Shown here one piece after another: positions 17,816 to 26,488 of a stretch of DNA of 45,234 nt. The translations under genes were made by a program, and so were the position numbers. The notes beneath the pieces are model-generated. The model made no database searches, was not told the origin of the DNA, and saw nothing but the letters and a program-made list of their open reading frames with translations. Source of the DNA: Acidiferrobacterales bacterium. GTDB taxonomy: Bacteria > Pseudomonadota > Gammaproteobacteria > Acidiferrobacterales > SZUA-150. The stretch lies in assembly GCA_947258385.1 (NCBI GenBank), contig CAMYII010000101.1, positions 1-45,234 on the forward strand, written 5' to 3'. Numbering within the stretch: the stretch's first letter is position 1; each line of letters opens with the position of its first letter.

Positions 17816-17965
17816 CTAGCGGGATAGAAGTATCAATACGCCTGCGGCAATCGCCAGAAGATCCAGGATCTTTCGTAGATCACCCAGATTGATAAACCCA
17901 GACAGACCGATCAGGACCAGCCAGACCGCGAGCGTGACCAATCCGAGTTTTCTTGGCAGCAACAT
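17816..17965 (-). CDS. 49-residue two-helix membrane protein
   Basis: This short gene is preceded by a strong ribosome binding site, AAAGGAG, seven bases before its ATG. The protein starts MLLPRKLGLVTLAVWLVLIG and has two hydrophobic segments joined by NLGDLRKIL, ending in a leucine-rich stretch and R. Both the ribosome binding site and the amphipathic loop argue that it is real. The family is not named; small proteins of this pattern occur in many proteobacteria. It is probably an inner-membrane protein. Confidence 0.65.
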   Translation of the reverse strand: MLLPRKLGLVTLAVWLVLIGLSGFINLGDLRKILDLLAIAAGVLILLSR

Positions 17966-18150
17966 AGAGGGCTCCTTTTTTTACTGTTATCGGTTCGATG
18001 ATAGCGCATCGCATTGATGCGCGCCAAAGCCCCGCGTTCAAAATTCACAGGTCCGGCGCACTACTTGAATACTGTCATTCACGACTAGATGCTTACGCAT
18101 ATGGCTACCGCCACGATACTTTTCCGGCGAACTGCGCCCGGACCCTGGAC

Positions 18151-18885
18151 CTAGCTGCTTGCGTGTTTGATAGGGATCCGATAAGGAATTAACATTGGGG
18201 TTGTGTTCTGATATTCCCGATACCGCTCGCCAAATTCCCGGGTAAGGTCCCGTTCTTCGAGCACGGTTCCGACAACTATCCAAATGGTCCAGGCACAATT
18301 AAACAATAATCTGTCCACCGTAAGATCCGGATACGCCCAGATCATTAACAACACAAAAAAATAAAACGGATGACGGACAAACCTGTACGGGCCTTGCACC
18401 ACAAAGGGTGTTTGCTCCGGTTCCCTATTTTCCAAATGGTTTAGTATATTTTTCCTTCCGAAAGGATCAAAAAAGCGAAAAGCGACGCTGGCCCATAGAA
18501 CTCCTGCTATGGATAGAAAATAAAGCAGCCTGAGCAGATATTTATATATCCCGGTTATCTTCGTAATGTACCAGGCGCTTTCTTGCCATAGCATTACCAC
18601 ACACAGCAAAACAATACCCGATGCTATGGCATAAAGTGCCTTATCGAATTCAGATGGAATATACTTTCCTGTTTTCCGTCGAAACGATTGTCTCACCATC
18701 AGGCTGTGTTGTACGAAAAACACCAGAGACAGGGCTGCATCGAACCATAGTACTCCAGAACCACTCAACCCCAGTTCAAAAAGACCCAAAGGTCCGACAA
18801 ATAAAAACAGTGAAAATATGCCGAGTGAGCTGATGCCTAAGAGTACCGCCGAATACATCACCGCATAGCTAAGGTATTTGCTCAT
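18151..18885 (-). CDS. Isoprenylcysteine carboxyl methyltransferase/NnrU-like membrane protein
   Basis: A 244-residue multispanning protein with the C-terminal signature of the ICMT/phospholipid methyltransferase superfamily: GPYRFVRHPFYFFVLLMIWAYP and later VLEERDLTREFGERYREYQNTTPMLIP. These bind S-adenosylmethionine at the membrane face. Helices before it (SYAVMYSAVLLGISSLGIF, FDAALSLVFFVQHSLMVRQSF) resemble the NnrU/methanethiol methyltransferase-like group, including the QHS motif. The frame is open to 19164, but the upstream part is not family-like, so I begin at the ATG 18885; no strong ribosome binding site is visible there. Methyl acceptor unknown. Confidence 0.8.
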   Translation of the reverse strand: MSKYLSYAVMYSAVLLGISSLGIFSLFLFVGPLGLFELGLSGSGVLWFDAALSLVFFVQHSLMVRQSFRRKTGKYIPSEFDKALYAIASGIVLLCVVMLWQESAWYITKITGIYKYLLRLLYFLSIAGVLWASVAFRFFDPFGRKNILNHLENREPEQTPFVVQGPYRFVRHPFYFFVLLMIWAYPDLTVDRLLFNCAWTIWIVVGTVLEERDLTREFGERYREYQNTTPMLIPYRIPIKHASS

Positions 18886-19328
18886 CTGATAGGAGCGGTA
18901 TGGTGGTTCGCTTGTAATGACCTGCCTCCATTTTTTTCGCCACGTATCGAAGTTCGCGGCCGCGCCAATATCATATTGCCGATATAGTACATCACATGTA
19001 CCAGATCTGCCGATGCCAGGCATAACACCCGGTTTACCGACCCTCATCGCCTTACGGCTGTCACTCGTGCTCGGTGAACCTCGACGATACAGGCCGGGCA
19101 GAGCTCGTACAAACAAAGGTAAAAGAACAGTTTTTTCTAATATTAGACACAATTGTTTTTTCATCCCACTTTTTACGATTTATCGTTTTTTATGGACCGC
19201 GGAGTTTCATGACTAAATTTATCGGATAGGTTTAGACTCTGTCCCCATTTTTGCCTGATGGGGCGCGCCATTTCGCGGGTCAAAGGGTCTTGTATCCCTT
19301 ATTCTTGACCTGCAGACTCAGGATTCAC

Positions 19329-19337
19329 TGCTATACT
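19329..19337 (+). promoter_or_regulatory. Possible extended -10 element upstream of the PhnD-like gene
   Basis: TGCTATACT is a good extended -10 element. TTGACC lies 21 bases upstream, which is too far for a standard -35. The gap between 18886 and 19568 otherwise contains no recognisable gene. The predicted leader would be about 225 bases long. Confidence 0.35.
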
Positions 19338-19568
19338 CTATCATTAGCGATTGTTAGTTGTTGCAGATGGACGCTGTCTCCTAAAGGCCAGGAAAAATCA
19401 ACAAGGCTTGGTTGTCCCCTACATCGCCTGGGCTCGGCAACATTAAAGGCCCATTTCTTCTAAGGACTTTGGACGCAAATTACCCACACGGGTGTTGAAA
19501 AACGCCATCGTGTTCGTAATGGGGTGTAGCGGGATTGCTCAAACCGAACTGACTCTGGAGGTTTCAGC

Positions 19569-20534
19569 ATGAAATGGTTATATGTTGTTGTATCAATAGG
19601 GCTTTCATTCTTGGGAGGTTGTGACCAGATAAGGGACTTAACGAGCAGTAGTAATAAGCAAGAAAGCAATGCCTCTGCTTCGGCACCGGCACCGGCGCAG
19701 ACCGAACGCACGTATACGTTCAGTGCCCCGCCGCGGGAATCCTATGAGGATGGCATGAAACAATACGGTGCAATTGCCGATTATTTGTCCCGGGTCACGG
19801 GCAAGAAAATCGAATACGTGCATCAGACCAACTGGATAAGTTACTTACAGGGCATCAAGCAGGGCGACTACGACATTGTGTTCGACGGCCCCCATTTTAA
19901 TGCCTGGCGCAACCGCTATCTCAACCATGAGCCGATAGCGCGAATCGATTTCCCCTGCGCGGATACGGAAAGGGCAGCCGGTAAGTGCAAGACGTTCAAA
20001 CCGGAATGGTTTATGGTTTACCGCGAAGGCACCGACACCAGCAGATTGAGCGGCAGGACCTTCTGTCTACACGCACCGCCCAATTTCGGTACCTTATCGT
20101 TGATGCACACCAAGTTTCCGGATCCCGCGCATCAGCCGCATATCAAGGAAATGAAGGGCTGGCTCAAAATGGTTAAAGCAGTGCGCGACAATACCAATGA
20201 ATGCGAGTTTACTGTCTCACGCATGAAGCACATTAAATCGGCTGACCCGGCGGGGCAGGTCCTGGCTTACGAGTCCTTTGACGCCTTCGTCCAGCAAGGT
20301 TTCACGATGCGCAGGGATCTGCCGGCGGACATGCGCGCAAAGATCGCGGCCGCCCTGCTTTCGGAGAAAAGCGGTCAGGCGACCGCGGCGTTTCACAAGC
20401 GCTTAGTTAGCGACAAACATGCGTTGCAGGGGTATAAGGATTCATCGGATTACGACAAGCCGTTCGATATCCTGGCCCAGCAGTATCTGGTTCCGTGGGC
20501 CCTGTTCAAGTATTCCGCAGTCGCGATGCGCTAA
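19569..20534 (+). CDS. PhnD-like phosphate/phosphonate-type solute-binding lipoprotein
   Basis: A 321-residue periplasmic binding protein of the PhnD/TauT-like family, membrane-anchored by a lipid: the signal ends in FLGGC, followed by a Ser/Ala/Pro linker. The mature part has the typical segments YGAIADYLSRVTGKKIEY, LQGIKQGDYDIVFDGPHFNAWR and LAYESFDAFVQQ. GGAGG stands eight bases before the ATG. No ABC permease or ATPase is adjacent, so it either serves a transporter elsewhere or acts as a sensor partner; such orphans are common. The ligand is unknown. A terminator follows at 20547-20603. Confidence 0.9.
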   Translation: MKWLYVVVSIGLSFLGGCDQIRDLTSSSNKQESNASASAPAPAQTERTYTFSAPPRESYEDGMKQYGAIADYLSRVTGKKIEYVHQTNWISYLQGIKQGDYDIVFDGPHFNAWRNRYLNHEPIARIDFPCADTERAAGKCKTFKPEWFMVYREGTDTSRLSGRTFCLHAPPNFGTLSLMHTKFPDPAHQPHIKEMKGWLKMVKAVRDNTNECEFTVSRMKHIKSADPAGQVLAYESFDAFVQQGFTMRRDLPADMRAKIAAALLSEKSGQATAAFHKRLVSDKHALQGYKDSSDYDKPFDILAQQYLVPWALFKYSAVAMR

Positions 20535-20546
20535 TGCGCCATGGGC

Positions 20547-20603
20547 CCGGCATCACCCGCATACATTCTCCGGGGATGATGGCGGTGTGATGCCGGTTTT
20601 TTT
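20547..20603 (+). terminator. Rho-independent terminator after the PhnD-like gene
   Basis: CCGGCATCACCC (20547-20558) pairs with GGTGTGATGCCGG (20584-20596) with one bulge, followed by seven T. It lies directly behind the stop codon at 20534. Confidence 0.8.
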
Positions 20604-20753
20604 GTTTCGCTTAGTTGCCTGGTGCTGTATTAATTTTCCCAGGAGAAGCGCGGGTTCTGCGCCAACACCGGACGTGCGCTTTTTTTATTATCAGATATTC
20701 TTTTGGCAGGCCTCCTCTGCGCTTCAGGCAATTGCCCCTTATTATCACTGGCC

Positions 20754-20789
20754 CAAAAAAAGCGGCTCCGGGAAGGCCCAGGGCCGTTT
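20754..20789 (-). terminator. Rho-independent terminator after the NfeD-like gene
   Basis: On the leftward strand an AACGGC...GCCGCT stem is followed by seven T, 56 bases behind the NfeD-like stop codon. Almost the same sequence occurs at 27469-27502, showing that this terminator is repeated in the genome. Confidence 0.75.
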
Positions 20790-20844
20790 GGATAGTTGCA
20801 TATACCGGAAACAGGTTTTTACATGACTGGAACCACTTCGGATT

Positions 20845-21276
20845 CTATTCGTTCGGTTCGCTCACAGGGGCCGCATGGGGGGGATTGGATGCCCGGGAAA
20901 CCAACAGCGTCAGCCCATCAATGCTCTCCACCCTCACCCTGCTACCCGTACGAGGTACCGTTCCCTCTCCCCTTCTGATACACGCCCTCCATCTCTCTCC
21001 ATCGAGTTGGACATACCCGATATACGACCCACATTGTTGCTTTGCGAAATCGGACAAGACTTCCACCTCCCGCCCGGGTATGGCCTCCCTGCCCACACTG
21101 GCTGGAATCTTGGACGCCGCGTAGCCAAGAAGCAGCTCGCTGAGCACAAAAACAATGGCGGCAATCAGGAGATCATACTCAAGTCGGCCGCTGAGGAATA
21201 AGTACACCCCCGACGCGAGGGCTGCCGAGAACGGAAATGCGACTAACAGAAGAATGAGGCGATGGGAGATACTCAT
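20845..21276 (-). CDS. NfeD-like protein (membrane helices plus OB-fold domain)
   Basis: A 143-residue protein with two hydrophobic helices (residues about 5-28 and 35-54) followed by an NfeD C-terminal OB-fold: GREVEVLSDFAKQQCGSYIGYVQLDGERWRA and VRVESIDGLTLLV. This is the short NfeD form without a protease domain; such proteins partner with SPFH/stomatin-type membrane proteins. No stomatin gene is next to it, so the partner lies elsewhere or is absent. It ends before a clear terminator. Confidence 0.88.
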   Translation of the reverse strand: MSISHRLILLLVAFPFSAALASGVYLFLSGRLEYDLLIAAIVFVLSELLLGYAASKIPASVGREAIPGREVEVLSDFAKQQCGSYIGYVQLDGERWRACIRRGEGTVPRTGSRVRVESIDGLTLLVSRASNPPHAAPVSEPNE

Positions 21277-21374
21277 AGTCAGGATGCGGAGTACAACGAC
21301 GGCTCAAACGATGTCGTCTTTCCGCGCGCCCCTGCATGACCTTTCATGGGTGTCCAGAACCCTTCCTTCGCCTT

Positions 21375-21590
21375 CTATTGCTTAAGCTTCTGGACAACAA
21401 TCTCGGTTATCTGCACAGCGCCGCATTTTTTGCATTTTCCTTCAATGAATTCTTTGCCATCTTCTCTGTAATACACCGGATCTACAATCCCCAAATCGGC
21501 CTCATTACATTTATCGCACCGGGTTTCCGTAAGAAACCACTCCTGCTCAAGTGGGCTCAATTCATCGAAGTTCAGTTTAATTTTTGCCAT
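21375..21590 (-). CDS. Small zinc-ribbon-like protein
   Basis: A 71-residue soluble protein with two CxxC pairs, CDKC near residue 25 and CKKC near 54, separated by 25 residues, as in a zinc ribbon. The start MAKIKLNFDELSPLEQEWFL is acidic and helical. I chose ATG 21590; the frame also opens with TTG two codons earlier. The function is unknown; such proteins often bind nucleic acid or metals. Read alone, 98 bases from the NfeD-like gene start. Confidence 0.7.
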   Translation of the reverse strand: MAKIKLNFDELSPLEQEWFLTETRCDKCNEADLGIVDPVYYREDGKEFIEGKCKKCGAVQITEIVVQKLKQ

Positions 21591-21596
21591 AACCAA

Positions 21597-22016
21597 AAAA
21601 GCTCACAACATTTGACTGTACGGCTGATACCGTAACACCTTTCCGCTGCCACTGTATACATCTCTGATGCATTGAGATTGTAAACTCCAGTTTTAGTGGG
21701 GCTTTAAGCGGATTTTTTACTTCTACTAAAGGACAGGTTAGAGGGTGGGTGTGCGATTACAGTGGTAACAAAAATGAAGGCCAAGGAACAGTTTATTCGG
21801 ATATTAGCAGTGATTGTTCTCCAATCCCATTTCTCGTTTTTATCTGTAGTCTTACATACAAATATATTACAAGATTTGAGCCGTCATTCGCCAGGACCAC
21901 TGGACGTTTATTACGTGTTCGAACAGGCGGGCGGGCGGCGAGCTCGCAGGTGGTCGCGCTCTGACCGGTACCACCGCGCGCACCGCCCCCTTTTGCCCTT
22001 CTGACCGTTGCGATGT
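21597..22016. other. Gene-poor AT-rich stretch
   Basis: About 420 bases without a convincing gene. An open frame starting near 21777 (MKAKEQFIRILAVIVL) begins like a membrane protein, but its second half is arginine-rich shadow of the CHRD gene end. No repeat or RNA was recognised. Confidence 0.3.
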
Positions 22017-22529
22017 TTAGTCGAGCTGGCCGCGGATCTCACCTTTCGGATGAGCTTCGGTGTGGATGTTGACGTACACCGCACCCGCGTCGATGGCGTC
22101 CAACAGTGTCGCGAAATCGCCCGGTTGAATGTTGTCACCGCCCGGGCCGACGACGTCGTCCGCCTCGATCACGCCTTCCACCGTTCCCGAGGCCTGCGGG
22201 CAGGCGGGAACGTCGGGAGCCGGTGCGTCACCGAGGTTGGTACAAAGATAGGCGATAATGCCACCGTTCTCCCAGGCGTTACCGAAGTGGATATGTGACG
22301 CGCGAACGCCGCTTTCGATCCCAGAGTAGTAAAGCCGATACTCGATACGGCCCTCGCTGCGTTTGAGCTTGGCGGTAGCGACGCCTTCGCCCGGCGTGGC
22401 CAGCGCCGGCACCGAATTGAACGACGATAACTCGGCCTTGGCCTGGCCGGCGGAGGCCGTTGTTGGCAGTGCAAACGAAGCGATCAGCGCTGCGAGCACA
22501 ACAAGTCTATTTCGTACCGATACTTTCAT
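22017..22529 (-). CDS. Secreted CHRD domain protein
   Basis: A 170-residue exported protein consisting of a signal peptide (cleaved after LPTTASA) and one CHRD domain. Features are the internal ATAKLKR...IEYRLYYSGIESGVRASHIHFG, and the end VYVNIHTEAHPKGEIRGQLD, the most conserved CHRD motif. CHRD domains occur in chordin and in many bacterial exported proteins with unclear roles. AGGAGG stands eight bases before the ATG at 22529; the frame extends further upstream but without protein character. It is divergent from the AcfC-like gene. Confidence 0.9.
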   Translation of the reverse strand: MKVSVRNRLVVLAALIASFALPTTASAGQAKAELSSFNSVPALATPGEGVATAKLKRSEGRIEYRLYYSGIESGVRASHIHFGNAWENGGIIAYLCTNLGDAPAPDVPACPQASGTVEGVIEADDVVGPGGDNIQPGDFATLLDAIDAGAVYVNIHTEAHPKGEIRGQLD

Positions 22530-22825
22530 GATTTTCCTCCTGTTGTTTCCAATAAACCGCAGATCGAGAGGCGCCAACCCACAATGAAGGCACCGTCTCC
22601 TGCGTGCTAACACCGCAGATCTGGATTTATTCCCAGGCCCATGCCCACGGGGCGCCGTTAAGCGAGCTAGATAACCCGCTTGACGGAATCGGCCTGGAAT
22701 AAAATGACCTTGGATGTGTTTGCCTATGTGTTTGTGAAGACCACAGGGCCACGACGACTCGCGGCCGGATGGTCGCAAGAACAGTTTGTGATTGATTTCC
22801 CACTAGCGTGGGTAAGAAAGGAGGC

Positions 22826-23575
22826 ATGGTCTTAAGAAAGAGTGCCCGGTTATTGCTGTCAACTCTTGTGATGTTTTCTCTATTAACTGCTGCGGCGGGA
22901 TCGGTCTTCGCCGGCGATATTCTGCGTATCTATGGGCCTGGAGGTCCGGCACCGGCCATGAAGGAGGCCGCACAAGCTTTCGAGCGCCGCGAGGGAATCA
23001 AAGTCGTGGTCACCGCCGGCCCCAGTGGCAAGTGCATGGAGCAGGCGCGCAACGATGGCGATTTAATCTACAGCGGCTCGGAAACCATGATGACGGACTT
23101 CGTTTGGGCCATGGATGGAAAGCTGGTCGAGAGCAGTATCGTACCGCTTTACCTGCGACCCGCCGCAATCCTGGTCCGACCAGGCAATCCCACGGGCATC
23201 GGCGGCTTCAAGGATCTGCTCAAACCGGGTGTCAGGGTTCTGGTTGTCAATGGTGCGGGCCAAACTGGACTATGGGAGGATCTCGCCGGCCGCGCCGGGA
23301 AAATCGAGACAGTTCGTGCGCTGCGCAGCAATATCGTGACGTATTCACGCAACAGCGGCGAGGCCAAGAAAAACTGGATAGCGGACAAGCACCTTGATGT
23401 CTGGTTAATCTGGAACATCTGGCAAGTATCCAATCCCGAGCTCGCGGAGGCCATCCCCATTGAAGCTGAGTATTTGATTTATCGCGACACCGGCATTGGC
23501 TTGATCAGGTCGGGAACGAACAAGGCGGCCGGCAAGAAATTCATTGACTTTCTACAGTCCAAGCAGGGTGAATAG
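22826..23575 (+). CDS. AcfC-like periplasmic solute-binding protein, C-terminus cut by an amber codon
   Basis: A periplasmic binding protein of the AcfC family (named after the accessory colonization factor of Vibrio). A signal peptide ends at SVFA, and family blocks follow: LRIYGPGGPAPAMKEAA, DLIYSGSETMMTDFV, YLRPAAILVRPGN, ILVVNGAGQTGLWEDLAG-type VLVVNGAGQ, and WLIWNIWQVSNP. AAAGGAGG precedes the ATG. After SKQGE the frame meets TAG (23573-23575), but the family C-terminus continues in the same frame as IFERWGWTAR up to a second TAG at 23606. So the last ten or so residues are separated by one stop codon. No transporter genes are beside it; the ligand is unknown. Confidence 0.88.
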   Translation: MVLRKSARLLLSTLVMFSLLTAAAGSVFAGDILRIYGPGGPAPAMKEAAQAFERREGIKVVVTAGPSGKCMEQARNDGDLIYSGSETMMTDFVWAMDGKLVESSIVPLYLRPAAILVRPGNPTGIGGFKDLLKPGVRVLVVNGAGQTGLWEDLAGRAGKIETVRALRSNIVTYSRNSGEAKKNWIADKHLDVWLIWNIWQVSNPELAEAIPIEAEYLIYRDTGIGLIRSGTNKAAGKKFIDFLQSKQGE

Positions 23576-23636
23576 ATCTTCGAGCGCTGGGGATGGACCG
23601 CTCGGTAGTAGAGCGATGCGGCGTCGCAGGGCTTCG

Positions 23637-23887
23637 GAGAAAAAGGGTCGGAGTCACTGCTGTCCTACTTAATTAGCGTGTTTTCGCCTAGGATAACTTA
23701 ATCCATAGAGGCAGGGGCGCTAAGGATCGATGGCAACATGAGATTGAAAGAAAGTAGGGTGGGTCAAGGAGCGAGAGCGACGAACCCATCAAACGCGGTA
23801 TATCTTGGCGATATCGGTCCAGTTTTGTTTTACTCATCGCCGATTGCAAATTAAATGGGACAGCAGTGACTCCGGCCCCTTTTTTGC
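23637..23887. mobile_element. MITE-like element with 17-bp perfect inverted ends
   Basis: CGGAGTCACTGCTGTCC (23649-23665) recurs inverted at 23858-23874. The match extends outward over an AAAAAGGG stretch with one mismatch. The enclosed 190 bases carry no gene. This is the layout of a small non-autonomous element; inverted ends of this style, with runs of A and G outside, are known from REP-associated transposase contexts, but no transposase is in the window. Confidence 0.55.
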
Positions 23888-23910
23888 TGATCTCCAGCAA
23901 AAAAGGGGCC
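23874..23910. terminator. Bidirectional terminator-like hairpin
   Basis: GGCCCCTTTTTTGCTG and its perfect inverse form a 16-bp stem with a five-base loop (23890-23894). The T and A tracts lie inside the stem. It overlaps the right end of the MITE-like element and can stop transcription from either side. Confidence 0.5.
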
Positions 23911-24072
23911 CGCTGGTTTCCCAAGGGGGCTGGTCATTTATACTGTGAGTGCCGGTGAGTATCCCACTTCGCAGCGCGAGTGCGGCTTAACGACTATACT
24001 CACAGGGGCAAATGGGGCGCAGCGTAATTTGCGTCCGGTGGGGCGAGTTGTTGTACCTATCCATCAATTAAA

Positions 24073-24417
24073 TCATGATAATTTCGCATTCTTATTCCAT
24101 GGCATAAGAATTAATACCCTTGCGATAAAGCACCTATCAAACACAGTCACCATGACAGTGCCAATTAATAATACCCAGTAAAAAATCCGGGTTGGGTCAA
24201 ATAAAGCAATAATGACAAAAATGCCATATATAAAACGAACTTGTGTAGGAAATGCGGTAAATCCACGAGAGACCATATAGTGGATAAATTGAATAACGCT
24301 AACAAGAATCACGACATAAAATCCCTCGACGATTCCAGTCAACCCTATCACCATTGCGATAAGGGTAATAAACCAATACCACCACGCAAGGGATTTTACG
24401 TCTATTTTAACTTTCAT
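24073..24417 (-). CDS. Small four-helix membrane protein, conserved hypothetical
   Basis: A 114-residue protein that begins MKVKIDVKSLAWWYWFITL and has about four hydrophobic helices. Conserved-looking blocks are GIVEGFYVVILVSVIQFIHY, AFPTQVRFIYG and the C-terminal LILMPWN. I recall close relatives annotated only as hypothetical membrane proteins in gammaproteobacteria. Function unknown. GAGAG lies shortly before the ATG. It is flanked by gaps without further elements. Confidence 0.7.
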   Translation of the reverse strand: MKVKIDVKSLAWWYWFITLIAMVIGLTGIVEGFYVVILVSVIQFIHYMVSRGFTAFPTQVRFIYGIFVIIALFDPTRIFYWVLLIGTVMVTVFDRCFIARVLILMPWNKNAKLS

Positions 24418-24556
24418 TTTCTCTCACCCAATATAGACATAGCGAAAAATTAAACAGTTTCAGTCTTACAACGTACCCAGAATATTTTCCGTGCCCTTTT
24501 GAATTAAACAACACTGATCCCTTTATTATTGTGCGTACTGGTTATAGATAGATCCC

Positions 24557-24901
24557 TCAGTTGTCATCCCCATTAATCGATAAGGGCTTTTGGAGATACC
24601 AATACCAGAAAAACGGCAGGACGATAATATTTCCAAAAAACAAAAGCGCAATCCAGAGTATACGTTTTTCTTTTGGCACGGCATCCGAGCGCCATGCGAG
24701 AATCACAAAAACAAGCACTACCAGCCAACCCCATATGATCTGCGCCAGGATCAGGTCGTGAAATACCTCGAACTGCGCCTCCGCCTCAACACGGGTAGCC
24801 GGCAATTCACTCGGAAACACCGCGATCGTCGCGACCATGAGTAAAATTGGAGACAACGCCAAGATTCCCGTTACAATCCTCATCACAATCGCCCTTATCA
24901 A
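24557..24901 (-). CDS. Small three-helix membrane protein, unknown
   Basis: A 114-residue protein with hydrophobic segments at about residues 10-28, 52-69 and 82-101, and the sequence LPFFWYWYLQKP before its end. A helix-loop section (LPATRVEAEAQFEVFHDL) separates the first and second helix. It is not assigned to a family. It is read in the same direction as the neighbour at 24073 with 139 bases between them. Lower GC than the operon at 11-15 kb. Confidence 0.65.
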   Translation of the reverse strand: MIRAIVMRIVTGILALSPILLMVATIAVFPSELPATRVEAEAQFEVFHDLILAQIIWGWLVVLVFVILAWRSDAVPKEKRILWIALLFFGNIIVLPFFWYWYLQKPLSINGDDN

Positions 24902-25163
24902 GGCCCTTTCAGAAGCAGTCTAGCGCCAAGCCCACCGGCGCAAAGCGTGGAGTGGAACGCGGTGGAACGGAAACCCTTACCTCTATTACCAATTGATTTA
25001 TTAGCATAATTCTTTTGTAAGAATTATAAAGCAAAAACTAATAAGACATACATACCAACGTTATAAGACCCACTAAAAAGAGATAGGCTATTTTCGCTCC
25101 TTAACATGCGATGAAAAGCTCGGAAACTTCGGATTACATCATTTTAGATTCACCTATCCCTGT

Positions 25164-25781
25164 TCATACTACATAAAAAAGCACTGTAAAATAGTGGCTG
25201 AGGCTACCCGCTAACACGAACAAATGCCAGATACCATGAAAATGGCGCACCCTCTCATCCAACGCGTAAAAAACTACGCCAATGGTATAAAATGCTCCAC
25301 CCAATAGGAGCCAAGCAAAACCCATTAGAGGCAAAGTCCGCAGCAAGGGGTCGAGCGCTATCAGAATGAACCAGCCCATGAAGATATAAATGATCACTGG
25401 TAGGACTCGTTTCCCTTTTTGAGGTAACGAATCCAGCACAATCCCCAGAATCGCCAGGCCCCAAATAGCACCAAATATTGACCAACCATAACCACCACGA
25501 AGGGTTATCAGAGTAAAAGGAGTATAAGTACCAGCAATCAGAAGATAAATTGAGAAATGATCAAATTTGCGAAAAACCTTTTTTGCCTTCCCATGCAAGC
25601 TGTGATAAAGCACTGAAAAAGTATAAAGCAATAACAGAGTGGTTCCATATATACTGAAACTTACTATCTTCCATGGATCACCCTGACGCGCAGCCAGTAC
25701 AACCAGTAACACCAGGCCGACAAGTGCTAACGCCGCACCAATCAGATGGCTAATACTATTAAACCGTTCCCCTTTGTACAT
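25164..25781 (-). CDS. Hemolysin III/PAQR family membrane protein
   Basis: A seven-helix membrane protein of 205 residues of the bacterial hemolysin III (YqfA-like) branch of the PAQR superfamily. The metal-binding motifs are complete: SVLYHS, FDHFSIYLLIAGTYTPF, and HGIWHLFVLAGSLSHY near the C-terminus, giving the expected three histidines and aspartate. PAQR proteins bind zinc and are proposed hydrolases; the bacterial role is unsettled. I start at ATG 25781; the frame also opens at GTG 25790. Gaps on both sides (24902-25163 and 25782-26003) hold no other gene. Confidence 0.92.
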   Translation of the reverse strand: MYKGERFNSISHLIGAALALVGLVLLVVLAARQGDPWKIVSFSIYGTTLLLLYTFSVLYHSLHGKAKKVFRKFDHFSIYLLIAGTYTPFTLITLRGGYGWSIFGAIWGLAILGIVLDSLPQKGKRVLPVIIYIFMGWFILIALDPLLRTLPLMGFAWLLLGGAFYTIGVVFYALDERVRHFHGIWHLFVLAGSLSHYFTVLFYVV

Positions 25782-26003
25782 TGTTATCACACTTTTAAGA
25801 AAAAATGGCCGGGGTAATGTTTCCCAGGCGACTGATCATCATCACCCGTACAAAGATTACTCCGACGCGTCGCTACCCAAGACTTCGCAATCCCTTACAT
25901 ACAATAATCACGCAGACCCCTTTTTTCGCTTTTTTTGGCCCTTTTTTCGGCCACCCCTTTTTTGCTGCAGGCTAAAGGGGCACGCATTTTGCGTATGCAA
26001 AAT

Positions 26004-26046
26004 AAGTAACGCTTTAGCCTGTCCGAGTGCATTTGCCTTGTTATGC
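26004..26046 (-). other. Probable damaged attC (integron recombination) site behind the YkgJ-like gene
   Basis: On the leftward strand GCATAAC (26046-26040) directly follows the stop codon. The next bases, AAGGCAAATGCACTCGGAC, match the corresponding arm of the attC at 26397-26482. The opposite arm is not recognisable in the expected place. To its left lie T-tracts and the palindrome ATTTTGCGTATGCAAAAT (25986-26003). I read this as a half or interrupted attC. Confidence 0.45.
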
Positions 26047-26049
26047 AAT

Positions 26050-26340
26050 CTACAAATTGGCAGCTCGCTCGGAAATACACTCGTATTCTCCCGTCTCAAA
26101 TTCGCGGCAAATCCATGGCCGCTTCTCGTAAATCATACAAATCATGGTGTTTCGGTCCAAGGCGGAACACCAGCCATCTTCTAGCCGCGCCATGTTCCTC
26201 CCGCCCCATTTATCTATCTCAATAAAATTATCGGGCACTCCAGTATCGGTAATGAGCATTACTTCTAAACGGCAACAGCAGGCCTCGCAGTTTGCACAGG
26301 TCACCTCGGTATCAGGCAGGGTTGTAGCTTTAATTGTCAT
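26050..26340 (-). CDS. YkgJ-like cysteine-cluster protein, in an integron-type cassette
   Basis: A 96-residue protein with many cysteines in the YkgJ pattern: CANCEACCCRLE, later CSALD, MICMIYEKRPWICREF and YEC. This family is annotated as putative zinc- or iron-chelating; biochemical function unknown. The RP-x-x-CREF block is the most typical feature. The stop codon is followed within four bases by an attC-like arm, and the upstream side (26341-26396) is a short leader abutting another attC. This one-gene unit has the layout of an integron cassette. Confidence 0.85.
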   Translation of the reverse strand: MTIKATTLPDTEVTCANCEACCCRLEVMLITDTGVPDNFIEIDKWGGRNMARLEDGWCSALDRNTMICMIYEKRPWICREFETGEYECISERAANL

Positions 26341-26396
26341 AAATTACTTTTCATTTTTGATATAGGTATCCTTTTACATCGCCTAAATTTGTTTTT

Positions 26397-26482
26397 GCAT
26401 AACGCCTGCTTCACTGGACGCCAAAAGCAGAGCGAGGCACGAGCGGCGCTTTTTGCGGTCCGAGTGAATGCGATTGTTATGT
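26397..26482 (-). other. attC site of the YCII-domain cassette
   Basis: An 86-bp imperfect palindrome read leftwards. R'' is ACATAAC (26482-26476) and R' is GTTATGC (26403-26397). The inner arms pair as CACTCGGACCGC against GCGTCCAGTG with extra unpaired bases, the mark of attC sites. It starts six bases behind the stop codon of the YCII gene. Each outer box has one mismatch to the consensus RYYYAAC/GTTRRRY. Confidence 0.65.
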
Positions 26483-26488
26483 TTATTT

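Noticed and set aside
21762-22004. 80-codon forward frame near 21.8 kb
   Set aside because: Begins like a membrane protein, but the second half is antisense to the CHRD gene end region and arginine-rich; no ribosome binding site.
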